Below are positions 22,003 to 32,187 of a DNA stretch of 64,000 nucleotides, in pieces. The stretch spans positions 1 to 64,000 of the forward strand of contig JABCPU010000046.1 in the NCBI GenBank assembly GCA_016800925.1. The letters are read 5' to 3'. The notes below the pieces were generated by a model that saw only the letters and a program-made list of their open reading frames with translations, searched no databases and was not told the origin of the DNA. Made by a program: the position numbers and the translations under genes. This stretch comes from Suillus spraguei (Eukaryota; Basidiomycota; Agaricomycetes; Boletales; Suillaceae). Numbering within the stretch: position 1 is the stretch's first letter; each line of letters opens with the position of its first letter.

Positions 22003-23838
22003 CTAATCAGCTGCACCTCCCTTCAATTTGATAAGCTCAATTTCGAGCTGAAGAGTGGCTTTTCGCTCAGCGTGAACCTTAGCTTGAGCTTCGAGAACTT
22101 GAAGCTCAAGAATCTTGGACTCTTGACAGCGCTGATGTATGACGATGGCCTCATTGCGTTCAAGGTCAGCTTTCTCACGTTGGAAGTCAAGGTCACGTTC
22201 CTGACGGAGAGCGTTGACCTTGGCAATCTTGTACTCTGATGCCGCCGCTTTGCAGTATAGACATATGACATGTTGTTAGTTAGCGCCTCAACTTGCCCAC
22301 GGACACTCCCAACCTCCGACCCAATATTCTTCCTGAGAGATTTTTTTGCAGTGCTATCTTTGAGCGTGGTGCTCAGTTGGCGTGAGGAGGAAGACGGCGA
22401 TGAAAATCCTGAGGATGTAGAGCGTGTCACTGCCTTCATGGACAACGATGCAATGGATGATGGCGATTTTGGTGAGCATATGGGTCCATGGCCCATCACA
22501 CGACTGACATGGCTTTTGAACGTTCCATAAGATGAGTGGTTGCGGGTGTGTGTAGGAGGTGGTGAGGGGGAAGACAGTGGGCGTTTGTTAGAGAGGGACC
22601 GGGGTGCTTCTTCATGCTCTACATCCTCATTTTCGTCGTAATCGAGCTCGTCACCCATGGCGAAGTCGTCAATGACAGGGTCCGTGGTATCATAGGGTAG
22701 GTCAACATTGCACAAAGGGTTGGTGAGAGGATGGCCTTCGAGGGGGTTAGCAGGAGGACGGTCTTCGAGGGGGTTAGCAGGAGGACGGTCTTCGAGAGGG
22801 TTAGCAGGAGGACAGTCTTCGAGAGGGTTAGCAGGAGGACGGTCTTCAAGAGGGTAAGCAGGAGGACGGTCTTCGAGAGGGTTAGCGGGAGGATGGTCTT
22901 CAAGAGGGTTAAGGGCATCATCACGAGTGTTGGGAGCATCGTCAACCACGATCATTGAATCTTCAGTGTGATCAGGAGCAGGAGGGGGGGATGCTTTTCC
23001 TTTTCCTTTGCTCTTTTGTTGCGTCAGGGCTTTAAGGCCCCCTGCGCGATCCGTACCAGGAGCAGACGAGAAGGTTTTAGCAGCATACACAGGGTTATCT
23101 CTCCAGATTTCATCGAGATCTTCATACCACGGGAAATCATTTAAAACTTGCACTACAACTAATTTAGTTTCACTCAATTATTATTTTAAAAAAATGTACC
23201 TAGTAGATTCACTGCGGCACCAGGTTCATCCGGATTGACTCCAGCACCCGTCTGCTTGAAGCGTGCACGATGAGTCTTATACTTCCCCTTGAGACTGAAT
23301 GTAGCACTTAGTATATACATAAAAAGGGGGGAGGAAGTGGGGGAGGAAGTAGATGAAAAACATACTAAGTGAGACGGTTGCCCACAGCCTGCGTGAACTT
23401 CATCTGATCCTCAGCATACATCAACTGATACATCTCGTCCTTCTCAAATATCTGTTTGGCGATTACTGCATGTATTTTGCCCTTGTCACTCCCAGAAGGA
23501 GGGCCGTCATCATGGTGAGATTTCCTTCCTTCATAAAATAATATCCGACGGTCGGCAGGATGGGTTCTGAGGTACGTCACGAGCGCAGATGTTCGATTGC
23601 AGTTTGGTGTCTCCCACCGGATCTTGCTGATACCACTGGTAGGAGTATCACTGTGAGATGTGGCAGCGCTGGCTGAGGTAGGAGCCACCCCACGTCCCCT
23701 TGTACCACAAGAAATCGCACCCCTTCCCCTAGTACCACGGACAGGTTGCATTTGGATAGCTATTGGTGGACTAGTGAGTGTTTGAGTTAGTGTCTGAAGT
23801 CGCTCTGAACGTCGTACTCGAGGGCGTACAGGAGGCAT
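22003..23838 (-). CDS. PIF/Harbinger accessory Myb/SANT-like protein
   Basis: ATG at 23838 (MPPVRPRVRRSERL). Exon 1 holds a trihelix-like block (WETPNCNRTSALVTYLRTHP ... KGKIHAVIAKQIFEKDEMY) and ends at a GTATGT donor near 23371. Exon 2 (LKGKYKTHRARFKQTGAGV) ends near 23200. Exon 3 begins VVVQVLNDFPWYEDLDEIW and continues through a proline-rich repeat to a C-terminal coiled coil (QERDLDFQREKADLERNEA ... LQLEIELIKLKGG) with stop at 22003-22005. Entry into the coiled-coil frame near 22255 needs a small intron or a one-base indel. In this superfamily the Myb-like partner binds the ends and brings in the transposase; that role is inferred. It is convergent with the transposase. Confidence 0.8.
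22735..22911 (-). repeat. 27-bp tandem repeat coding NPLEDRPPA
   Basis: Six to seven in-frame copies lie inside the Harbinger accessory gene with few substitutions (NPLEDRPPA, YPLEDRPPA, NPLEDCPPA). Units are nearly identical, so recent slippage or unequal exchange is likely. Confidence 0.9.
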
Positions 23839-23999
23839 GGTGTACGCATGGACCAAAGTTCGAATTCAGACTCCGCTCGTAGTCTGCCGACGTTCCGTAG
23901 AGTTCTGAAAGAATTTGACAACGTTTCAGAACCTTATATTTTTACTTTGAATCCCATTATTGTATGTTCATAGATGTATATACAATGTTTGAATGAATG

Positions 24000-25187
24000 T
24001 CAGTGCTGGATGCCAAGTCCAGAAATCCGGAACTGGATACTGGAGATTCACAATGGATATTTGGTGAATTCCAGATATCCGGCTACCTGAAACACAACAC
24101 ACAATTTAAAGAATTTGAAACATATCTGTCAAGTTACCTTGTGCCGGGTGCCAGGTCACATTGTGAAACATATCATTCCATATATCTTAAGTGCCGAACC
24201 CCGAACCCCGGGACCCTGGACTTGGGACTCATCACCATGTGAAAGATATTGATCCACATATTTGATGTGCTGAACCCCGAACTCCGGCACCCGCGAGTTA
24301 GAACAATGTGAGGCAATACAAAGATATTGATTGACACATGTTGAGTGCCGAACCCTGAACTCTGGCACCCAGCACTTGGGACTCGGGCCTTGGAACTTAT
24401 AACAATGTGAAAGATGTCAATGCACATATTCTATCACCGAACCCCAAGCCCCGGCACCCAGGAGTTAGAAATATGTGAGGCAATACCATGATATTGATTT
24501 ACACATGTTGAGTGCCCAACCCCGAGCTCCGGCACCCGGCAGTTAGCACAATGTGAGGCAATACCATGATATTGATTTACACAAGTTGAGTGCCAATCCC
24601 CGAGTGCCGGGTGCCGGAGCTTGGGTTCGGCACTCAACTTGTGTAAATCAATATCATGGTATTGCCTCACATTGTGCTAACTGCTGGGTGCCAGAGCTCG
24701 GGGTTTGGCACTCAACATGTGTAAATCAATATCATGGTATTGCCTCACATTGTGCTAACTGCCAGGTGCCGGAGCTCGGGGTTCAGCACTCAACATGTGT
24801 AAATCAATATCATGGTATTGCCTCACATTGTGCTAACTCCCGGGTGCCAGAGCTCGGGGTGCGGCACTCAACATGTGTAAATCAATATCTTTGTATTGCC
24901 TCACATGGTAGCCCGGCACTCGGGGATCGTTATTCGGGACTCAAAACAATGTGAAAGACCTCGATCCACATATTTTATGTGCTGAACCCCGAACTCTGGC
25001 ACCCGGCAATCAGGACTCGGGACTTGGTACTCATAACAATGTGAATGATATCGATCCACATATTTTAACACCGAACCCCAAAACCCGCCACCTGCAAGTT
25101 AAAACTATGTGAGGCAATACAAAGATATTGATTTACACATGTTGAGTGCCGAACCCCGAACTCTGGCACCCAGCACTTGGGACTCAG
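24000..25187. repeat. Minisatellite array 2 of element A
   Basis: Same unit as array 1 (CCGAACCCCGAACTCCGGCACCCGG ... 'aatgtgaggcaatac' ... 'attgatttacacatgttgagtgcc'), with orientation switching at about 24610. Interrupted at 25188 by solo LTR C1; the array resumes at 26154-26650. Confidence 0.9.
24541..24682. repeat. Near-perfect palindrome, 54-bp arms
   Basis: Arms 24541-24594 and 24629-24682 are reverse complements with no mismatch that I can find, around a 34-bp loop. It marks where the minisatellite flips orientation. Element B has the same structure at 50088-50141 / 50176-50229 with one mismatch. Confidence 0.9.
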
Positions 25188-26153
25188 TGTAACGAACATA
25201 TTGGCGCTGGGCTTAAAACCCCATATTTTGACACTCGTCTCACATCTACAGGAGTTACCACTAGTCCATGGCCTTCTTACCCCTTTAGCAGTAACTGGCG
25301 GCATTCCACACTTACTGCACACCGTATCAACTGCCGCACCACGTTCCACGAACCGATGTCCTTCCATGTCCTTGCCGCGTCTGCATAGCTCCATTTGGTG
25401 TGTAGTTTGTTTCCTGTTCATTATCACTGATCCCATGGCAAGCATTATTACATGTTGCCTCGTGCCGCAGCGCCTCACGCTATGTTTACTTACAGCGGTT
25501 ACTACACTCCAGCGCTACTGATCTCACCTAGAGTATTCCGAGTACATATGAATTAGGATATAAGCACCGCGTACCCCACACGATAGAGCACCTGATTTTA
25601 CACCATCGCACGTACTATAGGTCAGGATTATTGTCTAGCTCTGGATCAACCCAGTAGTGGACATAGTCTTTAAAGTTCCCTTATCGCTCGTTAATACATC
25701 ATGCTTGTTCTCCGTTACCACCAGCATACCACTGGACTTTTGATTGTTACTTTTGACTGAACTTCTCATGCTCCGCTACTTTACCGCTGAAAGTACTGCG
25801 GACTTCTTTACTGTTTCTTTGCACTGCTCACAACCTTACCACTACCGCTGAGACCACCGCTCGACATCGCTCGCTAGACACAACTGTTACTGACCTTATC
25901 TCGATGATGGTAGCACCGCAGCGCACGACGCTAGTTCCGGCGGTATCATCGCTGACCACGGCAACTTACTGCTGACTCAGATGCTTGTTTCGCAAATAAG
26001 TTAGACTCGAACTTGACCATACTAAATAGGCATCCCCCTTTAGGGTCGAACGCTCTTGTTCTTACAAGTGAAGCAGACTAGATGGAGTGCAAGACTAACA
26101 TACTAGTTTAGGCAGTGGTTTATCTATAGCACAAGCTAGGTTGAATCTTTACA
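25188..26153 (+). mobile_element. Solo LTR, family C, copy 1
   Basis: Runs TGTAACGAACATATTGG...TGAATCTTTACA, 966 bp. Copies are at 32854-33817 and 56623-57571 (reverse). Flanking 4-mers are TCAG (25184-25187) and TCGG (26154-26157): a 4-bp target duplication differing by one CpG-to-CpA change. It inserted into the minisatellite. No internal region is present in this window, so the parent family is unknown. Confidence 0.85.
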
Positions 26154-26650
26154 TCGGGACTTGGTACTCATAATGTGAAAGATCTTGATCAACATATTGT
26201 CAGTGCTGAACCCTGAACCCCAGCACCCAGCACTCGCGACTCAGGACTCAGAACAATGTGAGGCAATAGACACCTATTGATCCACACATTCTAAGTGCCG
26301 AACTCCGAACTCTGAAATCTGGTAGTCTACTATTTAGGGGTTCACGGTTCGGTACTCGGGCTTCTGCACTTGAGACCGAAAACAATGTTAGGCAATAAAA
26401 TGACTTTGATCCACACATTTTTGGTAGATATCTTTTTCATCTCAAATCTCAAATCTCGAGTGCCAAACCCCAAATCCCGAAATCCGGTAGTCTACAATTT
26501 CGGGGTTCAGTCCTCAGGACTCAGACACATGTCAGGCAACAACAAAACTTTGATCCACACATTTTTGGTAGATGTCTGTTTTGTCTTGAATCTCGAGTTT
26601 CTAGTTTCTAGTTTCGGTACTCTGCACCCGCACCCGGCACTCAGCACTAG
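26154..26650. repeat. Minisatellite array 3 next to the right end of element A
   Basis: Continues array 2 after solo LTR C1, with units built on 'aatgtgaggcaataga', 'tgatccacacattttggtagat' and CCGAACCC. From 26160 to 27480 the sequence is almost identical to 50935-52209 in element B. The stretch 26651-26889 is unique to the element ends and holds no gene. Confidence 0.85.
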
Positions 26651-26889
26651 ATGACTCCACACATGGACTTTAAATCTTTCACCTTGTGTGTTGTGTTTCG
26701 GGTGTCCGGGTATCTGGAATTCAGGAAATCTCTAGTTTGAATCTCCAGTTTCGAGTTCCTGGATTCGGGACTTGGCACCCAGCACCTGGCACCTCAATTA
26801 TCGATGAATGTCAGACATGATGAATTCAGGTTTTCGTGCTTCAGGGTTCAAATTTTGGTGGTCTATGGTAGGTATATGCACTCATAGGG

Positions 26890-27480
26890 TGCATGTATCC
26901 TATGTGTTTGATTCTCTGGTGGCTTCATCAGCTGTACGTCTTTATCATACATATCTAGGCCCACCTGTATATGTAATATATTTTACCTCGGCCCACCCGT
27001 CTATGTAAAATTCCCCCACATTGGCCCACCCATCTATGCAATAAATATTTTACTGCACCCTCGGCCCACCCGTATATGTAATATTCTCTCACCTTGGCCC
27101 ACCCATATATGTAATATTCTCTTACCTCGGCCCACCCATCTATGCAATAATATTTGCCTTGCATCTCTCTTCAGCCCAGCTGTCTATAATATCCTACTCT
27201 ACATACTACCCAGATGGGCCCACCCATCTCTGTCGGGGATGATATCCCCCTGGCCCATCCGTCAACATCAGAAATCATGTTTCCCTCGGCCCACCTGTCT
27301 CTCCCAAAAATACAAGTCTCCCGGCCCACCCGTCTCCATCGGAAATAATATTCTCCCCGGCCCATCTGTCAACATCGAGGATATACATAACCTCGGCCTA
27401 TGGTCCGCTGGCCCATCTTTGACGGGATATTATGTGGGTCGGGTGACCCATATAGTACGGAGTTTGTTACTGAAGGGGCT
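26890..27480 (-). repeat. Right terminal inverted repeat of element A
   Basis: The reverse complement of the left-end family: cores GGCCCACCCGTCTATGTAA repeat roughly every 35-45 bp. The outer end reads ...GATATTATGTGGG...TTACTGAAGGGGCT. A near-identical copy ends element B at 52209. Confidence 0.85.
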
Positions 27481-27484
27481 CCCT

Positions 27485-28746
27485 TACAACAGTCTTTCAC
27501 ATGCTGATTGTTCTCAGCAACCAAATGAACTGAACCTTGTCCCACAACAATTACATAGCATGAATGGTAATTACTCTGCAAAGCGCATTGATGGCTCTGG
27601 CTCAACAAATCCCCAAATTGTTCAGAGCAATTATTTTATTCCCAGTGATGTGGTTGAGCAATTCAGGGATGATGTTGAGAAAAAACCTGGTGAACAAAGC
27701 ACTAAGCTGAATCCCAGGTGCACAGAAAACTAGACTACTGCAAAGACCCATGAAGAGTATAAGATCACTGTGTTTGAGCAAACTGGTATATTTCTCATGG
27801 CCTGTTGCCATGGTTTTGTGGAATGTATTATTGAAATGAAGCACAGTGGTGAACTGTAAGTAATTGTGTATTTCAGAATTTTTTCAATTTAACAAAACAT
27901 CACATCAGTGCAAAGTATGGCCTTGCTGCAATCAATAAGATGCTTGATGTCTGTGGGAAAGACCAAGCTCTTGGCCATGACATTGGCTGTTCATCATACA
28001 AGACAGTTGCTGCTAGTTCCATTTGTGCTAAGGCAGATGAGTACAACCTTACCATTGCAGTCAATGCATCCCATGGGTATGCTCACAACCACCCATGTCA
28101 ACTTAAAAATCATCCATTGTATCTGGACAGCTTTGGAATTGAGGACTTAGAGACCTGTGAGTGTATTTTCTCAAGTTCCAATAGTGCTGCCTCACTCATC
28201 TGCCATGCATCATATTTCCATTGGGTCCAATTCCTCAACCTTCACTTTGACCAGTGGGATAAGGACAAGTACCTGGAGCTAAGTGCATTCTTCTTGTCTG
28301 AATGCCTCTTTCTTCTGACTTAGAATTTAGGTTGTTTTCTGCATAATAACTATATTCAAGCACTTCATGTGATCAGTGATTTCACCCCACTACTGGATGA
28401 CTTCAAATTATGCCAATTGTTAACAGATGAAGACTTTGTTTGGTGGAAGCATGAGGAATCAAAGTTCCTCGCTGACCTGGCCCATAAGCCACCAGCCGAT
28501 GTGTTTGCAGCTACATAGGTGGAAGAACTTGAGAAACTCCAATCTATTGAGTTTGTTTTTTTCAATTACCTTACTTGCATTCTCACTAATGTGGTACCTG
28601 ATTCCAGGGCATGGTATGGCAGCATTACAAGTGTCCCTTTCCTTATGTACACCCCAGCAAACTTCACAGCATTATTTGGCCTCAATGTATCAACATGGAA
28701 ACATTCTAAGGCCACAGAAGCTGAGCAGACCTCAACATTACAATGA
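27485..28746 (+). pseudogene. KDZ-family transposase 2, central fragment
   Basis: This is a piece of a KDZ transposase beginning right after the element A end. Visible blocks: ITVFEQTGIFLMACCHGFV, a 53-nt GT-AG intron (27856-27908) that restores GEL-AKYGLAAINKM, then CGKDQALGHDIGCSSYKTVA, NASHGYAHNHPCQLKNHPLY, GIEDLETCECIFSSSNSAAS and FHWVQFLNLHFDQWDKDKYL. After a further short intron near 28290-28325 come LHNNYIQALHVISDFTPLLD and a helical tail. TAG stops at 27731-27733 (Trp expected, CTEN-W) and about 28516 break it. The N-terminal half is absent, so it is a remnant, not the enzyme of element A. It covers the later half of the catalytic core, which is not the part most visible in copy 1. 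Confidence 0.85.
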
Positions 28747-28749
28747 CTT

Positions 28750-30230
28750 CAATTGCAAATGAATGTCATTGAAGATTTCAAGTGTTGTCTTACAAGGATG
28801 TGATTGGTAAGAAATTCACCAGGTTTCACAGTCCTTCCACGGTCAACAGTTCAGACAATTACCAATGGTTGATAATGTGGTGTGTGTTGGGGGGTTGCAG
28901 AAATAGAGTTGCAGTTTTTTCCAAGCAATTTACAATTGACTAAAAGGATTGAGATAGTATGGGAAATCTCAGGGGTTGGTATCTGTTAACTGGCATGATG
29001 CAGTGCTTAGGGTACTTGGACAGGTTGGTTACCGTTAACTGGCATGATGCAGTACTTAGGCAGATTAGAGACAATAGTTACCATTAACTGGCTTGATGCA
29101 GTACTTAGGCAACTTAGAAAGAATAATCTGGCACGATGCAGTACTTAGGTAATTCTGAAGAATGAATATGAAAGAATGGAGTGTAACCAAATTGATAATG
29201 GGCTTGATGCAGTGCTATGATGTTACAACTAATGATTTGACAGTATAAGAATATTTTTCAACAATATTTCTTGACTACTTCTTATCCTCACAATTAGGAG
29301 AGCAAACTAAGAATCAGATACAATTGAATCAATCAATATGTGGCCTCAAAACCAACTTCTCTGCTGCTCAGGCACTCACAATGAGTATGACACAGAATTA
29401 GAACAGAGTACATCCTCTTAACATAGTCTTAAAGTAAGCCAAGCTCTTAATATTATTGACTAAAGTATAAGCCCTTATTTGTTGTCACTCAATTAATGAA
29501 AATAATTCTCCCACAGAATTGATTTCCTGTGTCACAAAGAGAGTGAAGCAGAATTACACTAGACGACTAACAACTGTGTGTTAGCTAGTGCAATTAAATA
29601 TTATTTAGAAGTTATCTCAGATAGTCAGAACATCGTGGGAAATGATGACAAAGGAGTGGAGGAATAAACTAATATTCACTCAATTCACACTTAGAGTCTT
29701 TTTCAAAAAAGGGGGATTCTTATTATCAGAGGGGAAAACTAGGCCTCTTATATACTGTTGGTGGCTATGCAATTTCTACATTTAGAAATATGATTCATAA
29801 TTACTCAGAGTGAGTCATTATAAGAGTGACTCCCTATGACTTGGCTTGACTCCAACTGACTTGGTATGACTCATACGCTTGGATGATCAGATGTTGAGCT
29901 AATGGTTACCAATATCTTGGAACTGTCCAAATGTATCACTTATGTGATTAAAACAACTGCACATTACATAATCCTCATTGTTGAGATGTTAAGATGTTAA
30001 ACTGAACTTTGGTAATTAGATAGGAAAATGTGTGAGAAAATTATAAAATATGTGGGAAAATTGATTAGTCATCAAATTTAAGGGTTTTGAGGCGCCTTAT
30101 TGAGTCAGATAAGTAATTAATTATATTATAAGTCCATTACTCATAAAAAATGCATTGTAAAATTATCATAAATAGTAGAAAATTAGCTTTGAAATTATAA
30201 GTATAATTAGACTTGTGAAGTAGAGCTATG
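28750..30230. other. AT-rich noncoding stretch with short tandem repeat
   Basis: No gene recognised. At 28975-29215 an irregular ~60-70-bp unit recurs four to five times around the phrase 'actggcatgatgcagtacttagg'. Further right (29250-30230) is AT-rich DNA with no coding potential or element ends that I can identify. Confidence 0.6.
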
Positions 30231-30309
30231 TTGTCATGACCATGCTCGAAACCAGTTTTGTGCATGTCAGCATTGTCATAGAATCAGTGAGCACTGGATG
30301 CTGTCAGAC

Positions 30310-30926
30310 TGTCATATACTGGACACTCAGGTCCAATCTGGACACCCAATCTGGACACCCAATCCATACATCCAATCCATACCTGTCCTATCTGATCCAC
30401 ATATCTGATCCATCTGGATTCTGGATCTCTAGACCTTTGGATCTTATCCATGCTCACATCCAAAACTATTCCCGTGCACCTGTGCATTACCCCTTTTAGA
30501 CTATACCTGTGTTTCCGGCTTGCAGTTATCTCTGTGTTTCCAGCTCTCAGTGATCTTTGCCTCCATCTTGATAAGTTATTTCATACAAGTTTCATCTCCA
30601 AGTTCACAGCCTTATGTTCCATTGTACTTACTAATGTGTTGGAAAATGAATAGGGATACATACAATTGTAACATCTGGAGTAGTCTATACTATCCCTACA
30701 CTATATCCAGACCTACTCCTCTATAGTAGTCAACACTTCCCCTAAGATCCTCAGAGCTATGCTCATCCAATTGTCTGCTCCTCTGCTCCTCTGCTCCTCT
30801 GCTCTTCCACTCTTCCAATCTCCAGACCTCTGGACCTCTGGATCTGTCCAATCCTATCCTCCGACATCTGTGGATCATCTTTCCCTCCGAAGCTTTGCTC
30901 TTATCCTGCCCTGGACTTTGTCCAGC
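30310..30926 (-). repeat. Family-D LTR, minus orientation, 3' half
   Basis: The reverse complement of the end of the + D LTR (compare 52520-52967). It is interrupted at 30927 by a second D LTR and continues at 52973-53303. A 31-bp scrap resembling the G1 LTR start ('gaatagggatacatacaattgtaaca') is lodged at about 30648-30673. Positions 30231-30309 flank it and hold nothing recognised. Confidence 0.75.
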
Positions 30927-31408
30927 TGTTACAACCATGCAAAACTGGGGGCTACTAAGAAGTCCTGGCTTTACATGGTGTTGTACCAGAGGGTCAGAAA
31001 GTCAAAGGGGCTTGGCCCCAGCTCATACGCTGTGCCCCTTACCCGAGTATGTGCCCTTAATTTTGGATGAAGTCCAAGGGGGAGTTATGGTGAAGTCCAG
31101 ACAGAGTCCAGATGAACTCTTAGGACAGGATAGCTTGATAGAGCTCCGAAGGACTTCTGGATGAGCGTGGGAACACGCCGGAACTATTTCCGGATGGTAG
31201 GGAGTAATGGTAAGACTACTGGAACAAGTTCCAAGTAGAATGGATGAAAGATGGACTCCTGGACAAAGTCCAGGGCAGGATAGGAGCAGAGCTCCGGAGG
31301 GAAAGATGATCCATAGATGTCAGAGGATAGGATAGGATAGATCCGGAGGACCAGAGGTCCGAAGGTCTGGAGCTCAGAGGAGCAGAAGAGTGGAGGGCAG
31401 AGGGGCGG

Positions 31409-31883
31409 TGTCACAACCCACAAACGAATTAACGCAAGGGCAGAGACTAGGACTCAAACTAAGGTTATCACAAGAAGAGATAGGAGCAAGGACATCTTGG
31501 ATTGCTACAGTTGTAGATACAAGAGGTTTGAACTAAAGAACTACTACAATGAAACTAGCTACCTATATACACATATTTAAACTGAGATATAAACTGAGTC
31601 TGAAACTACTAGCCAATCATAAAATAGAAATGAGAATCGTACGATGTGATAATTGTGACATAGTTATGACATCATACTCTAGAAGGTTCTAAGATCATGT
31701 GATGCTATCTTATCATATCTTATCCAATAGCATCATAGAAGATCTCTTCATCTTTGTCAGGGAGTTCAATTATAGAAGCGGATATGGGGATTTCAATAGG
31801 GTTAGGGTTTGTCTTAGCTCTGGGTTTAGACGCTTTAGGGAAAGAGAGGAAGGAATAATGATTTGTATTTGGAATTCGTGACA
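31409..31883. mobile_element. Family-F solo LTR, 475 bp
   Basis: Runs TGTCACAACCC ... GAATTCGTGACA with an exact 5-bp target duplication GGCGG (31404-31408 and 31884-31888) inside the D LTR. The perfect duplication suggests a young insertion. The single copy in this window gives no clue to orientation or parent element. Confidence 0.88.
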
Positions 31884-32187
31884 GGCGGATGATCAGATGA
31901 TCGGATGAGCATAGCTCTATGGATCTTAGGGGAGGTGTTAACTACTAGAGAGGAGTAGGTCCGGATATGGTGTAGAGATGGTATAGACTACTCCGGACAA
32001 GGTCCAGAATAGAAACAGACAGGATAAGACTACCAAAGGTAGAGTTGGAGGTGAATCGGATGAGAGACAGGAAATGGATGAAGTCCGAAAAGAATATAGG
32101 ACATAGGATCAAAGCTCCAGCCTAGGGAATGATCCCATAGGTCTGAGTCGGAAGCTTACAAGGGCTGGAGCCCAAGTGCAAGAATGG

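Larger units (their letters stand above)
19973..23956. mobile_element. PIF/Harbinger DNA transposon, complete, 3,984 bp
   Basis: The ends are inverted: left AGGGTATTCAAAGTAAAATT, right (reverse complement) TGGGATTCAAAGTAAAAATA, both followed by TTCTGAACC/GGTTCTGAAAC-rich subterminal sequence. A TTA target duplication flanks it (19970-19972 and 23957-23959), the classic preference of this superfamily. It carries the two usual genes tail to tail: a DDE transposase on + and a Myb/SANT-like protein on -. Both frames are largely open, which suggests a younger age than most of the window. A GGGTTAGGGTTAG string near 20146 is unlikely to be telomeric. Confidence 0.9.
7919..27480. mobile_element. Element A: 19.6-kb composite transposon with TET/JBP and KDZ genes
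   Basis: The unit is bounded by ~540-580-bp imperfect inverted repeats, at the left 7919-8455 and, reversed, at the right 26890-27480. The outer 90 bp pair clearly (shared blocks CAGT, CATAATATCCC, GGGCCAGCGGACCAT). The same two ends, near-identical, bound element B, where an 8-bp target duplication is visible, so these are transposon ends. Inside are a TET/JBP oxygenase gene, a KDZ transposase on the opposite strand, a cysteine-cluster gene, and later insertions (solo LTRs at 15784 and 25188; Harbinger at 19973). KDZ elements of the Zisupton type are known to make 8-bp duplications, so I infer KDZ mobilised these ends. No matching 8-bp repeat flanks element A itself (left AGTGTTCT, right CCCTTACA), so it may have been rearranged. 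Confidence 0.65.

Noticed and set aside
30648..30673. A further G1 insertion
   Set aside because: Only ~30 bp match the start of the G1 LTR within a D LTR; too short to call an element, possibly a scar of repair or recombination.
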